From Candidatus Gottesmanbacteria bacterium CG_4_10_14_0_8_um_filter_37_24 (lineage in GTDB: Bacteria > Patescibacteriota > Microgenomatia > 2-02-FULL-39-11), in contig PFMK01000111.1 in assembly GCA_002785215.1 (NCBI GenBank), positions 1-6,619 on the forward strand: a stretch of 6,619 nucleotides of DNA, in the 5' to 3' direction. Shown here one piece after another: positions 5,843-6,619 of this stretch (position 1 is the stretch's first letter; each line of letters starts with the position of its first letter). The position numbers and the translations under genes were made by a program. The notes under the pieces were generated by a model that ran no database searches, was not told the origin of the DNA, and saw only the letters and a list, made by a program, of their open reading frames with translations.

Positions 5843-6619
5843 ATGTTAAATCTAATGGATAAAATTGTATCTCTTTGTAAACGACGAGGATTTATTTACC
5901 CGGGAAGTGAAATATATGGGGGATTTGGTGGTTTTTGGGACTATGGTCCTTTAGGAGTAGAAGTAAAAAACAACATCAAAAGAGAATGGTGGAGAGATAT
6001 AGTTTATAATCGGGAGAATATCGTCGGAATTGATGCAGCAATCATTATGAATCCTCAAGTATGGGTTTCGTCAGGTCATGTAGAAGCGTTTTCTGATCCT
6101 TTAGTCGAATGTAAGAAATGCAATCACAGATATAGGGCAGATAAATTAGACTCGCAAGTATGTCCGGATTGTAAGGGAGAACTGACTGAGCCTAAACGTT
6201 TTAATTTACTTACTGAGGTTTATATAGGAACCACTGAGGAAGCAAAAAAGAGGGCATATTTAAGAGGAGAAATTACGCAAGGAGTATTTGTTAATTTTTC
6301 TAATGTTTTAAACTCCTCAAGAATAAAAATTCCGTTCGGTATAGCACAGATCGGAAAAGCCTTCAGAAATGAAATCACACCTGGTAACTTTACTTACAGA
6401 AGTCGGGAGTTTGAACAGATGGAACTTGAATTTTTTGTTAAACCCTCCAAAGACACAAAAAAAATATTTGAATATTGGAAAAATGAACGTTTAAAATGGT
6501 ATACGTCACTAGGATTAAAGAAAGAAAATCTAAGGTATAGAGAACATGCGCCGGACGAAAGAGCTCACTATGCAAAATTTGCAGAAGATATAGAGTATAA
6601 ATCACCTTTTGGTTGGAGT
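5843..6619 (+). CDS. glyQS: Glycyl-tRNA synthetase, alpha2 (single-chain) type, 5' part
   Basis: A class II aminoacyl-tRNA synthetase that attaches glycine to tRNA-Gly in the cytoplasm; the gene is also called glyS. The window holds the first 259 codons and the frame stays open at the edge, so the rest of the catalytic core and the anticodon-binding domain lie beyond. Seen: LCKRRGFIYPGSEIYGGFGG (11-30) and WDYGPLGVEVKNNIK (motif 1 region); a zinc-site pattern C90-x2-C93 and C107-x2-C110; QGVFVNF (146-152); motif 2 FRNEITPGNF (174-183) then REFEQMELEFF (188-198). This is the eukaryote/Thermus-like homodimer type, not the two-subunit GlyQ+GlyS enzyme. The usually conserved RPETAQ reads RGEITQ (141-146), with the glutamate kept. 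Controlled by the T-box upstream. Confidence 0.96.
   Translation, partial: MLNLMDKIVSLCKRRGFIYPGSEIYGGFGGFWDYGPLGVEVKNNIKREWWRDIVYNRENIVGIDAAIIMNPQVWVSSGHVEAFSDPLVECKKCNHRYRADKLDSQVCPDCKGELTEPKRFNLLTEVYIGTTEEAKKRAYLRGEITQGVFVNFSNVLNSSRIKIPFGIAQIGKAFRNEITPGNFTYRSREFEQMELEFFVKPSKDTKKIFEYWKNERLKWYTSLGLKKENLRYREHAPDERAHYAKFAEDIEYKSPFGWS

Noticed and set aside
1..6619. CRISPR array, insertion sequence, tRNA or rRNA gene
   Set aside because: No regularly spaced repeats, transposase motifs, terminal repeats, tRNA cloverleaf or rRNA signature were seen by eye.

Overview
The window comes from a low-GC bacterium using the standard code: TGA ends the DUF4012 gene and no gene reads through TGA. A DUF4012 membrane protein beside sugar-transfer genes, a short zinc-finger-free RecO, compact gene spacing and few Shine-Dalgarno sites suggest a Candidate Phyla Radiation (Patescibacteria) genome, perhaps Microgenomates. 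That placement is inference; there is no rRNA or other decisive marker here.

Layout, all genes on the + strand. Bases 1-196 are largely non-coding and hold a perfect 13-bp-arm palindrome plus a near-identical direct copy of one arm. Bases 197-5582 look like one operon: a GT4 glycosyltransferase, a ManC-like mannose-1-phosphate guanylyltransferase (4-bp overlap), a small monotopic phosphoglycosyl transferase of the bacterial sugar transferase family, a one-TM DUF4012 protein, and recO (4-bp overlap GTGA). Bases 5583-5842 are a regulatory leader with a promoter, a compact T-box riboswitch with its terminator, and a good Shine-Dalgarno site. From 5843 an alpha2-type glycyl-tRNA synthetase runs off the window end.

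How the parts fit. ManC would supply an activated sugar (probably GDP-mannose), the phosphoglycosyl transferase would load the first sugar phosphate on polyprenyl phosphate, and the GT4 enzyme would extend it. The DUF4012 protein has the topology and several motif positions expected of a LytR-CpsA-Psr-like glycan ligase, so it may move the finished glycan onto the cell envelope (hypothesis). recO and glyS are housekeeping genes; recO next to glycyl-tRNA synthetase genes is also seen in Firmicutes.

The strongest finding is the T-box. Its antiterminator and terminator are mutually exclusive and can be paired base by base. The bulge UGGA matches a tRNA-Gly UCCA end. Instead of the usual long Stem I there is a hairpin of about 29 nt with a textbook kink-turn and a GGC glycine codon in its terminal loop.
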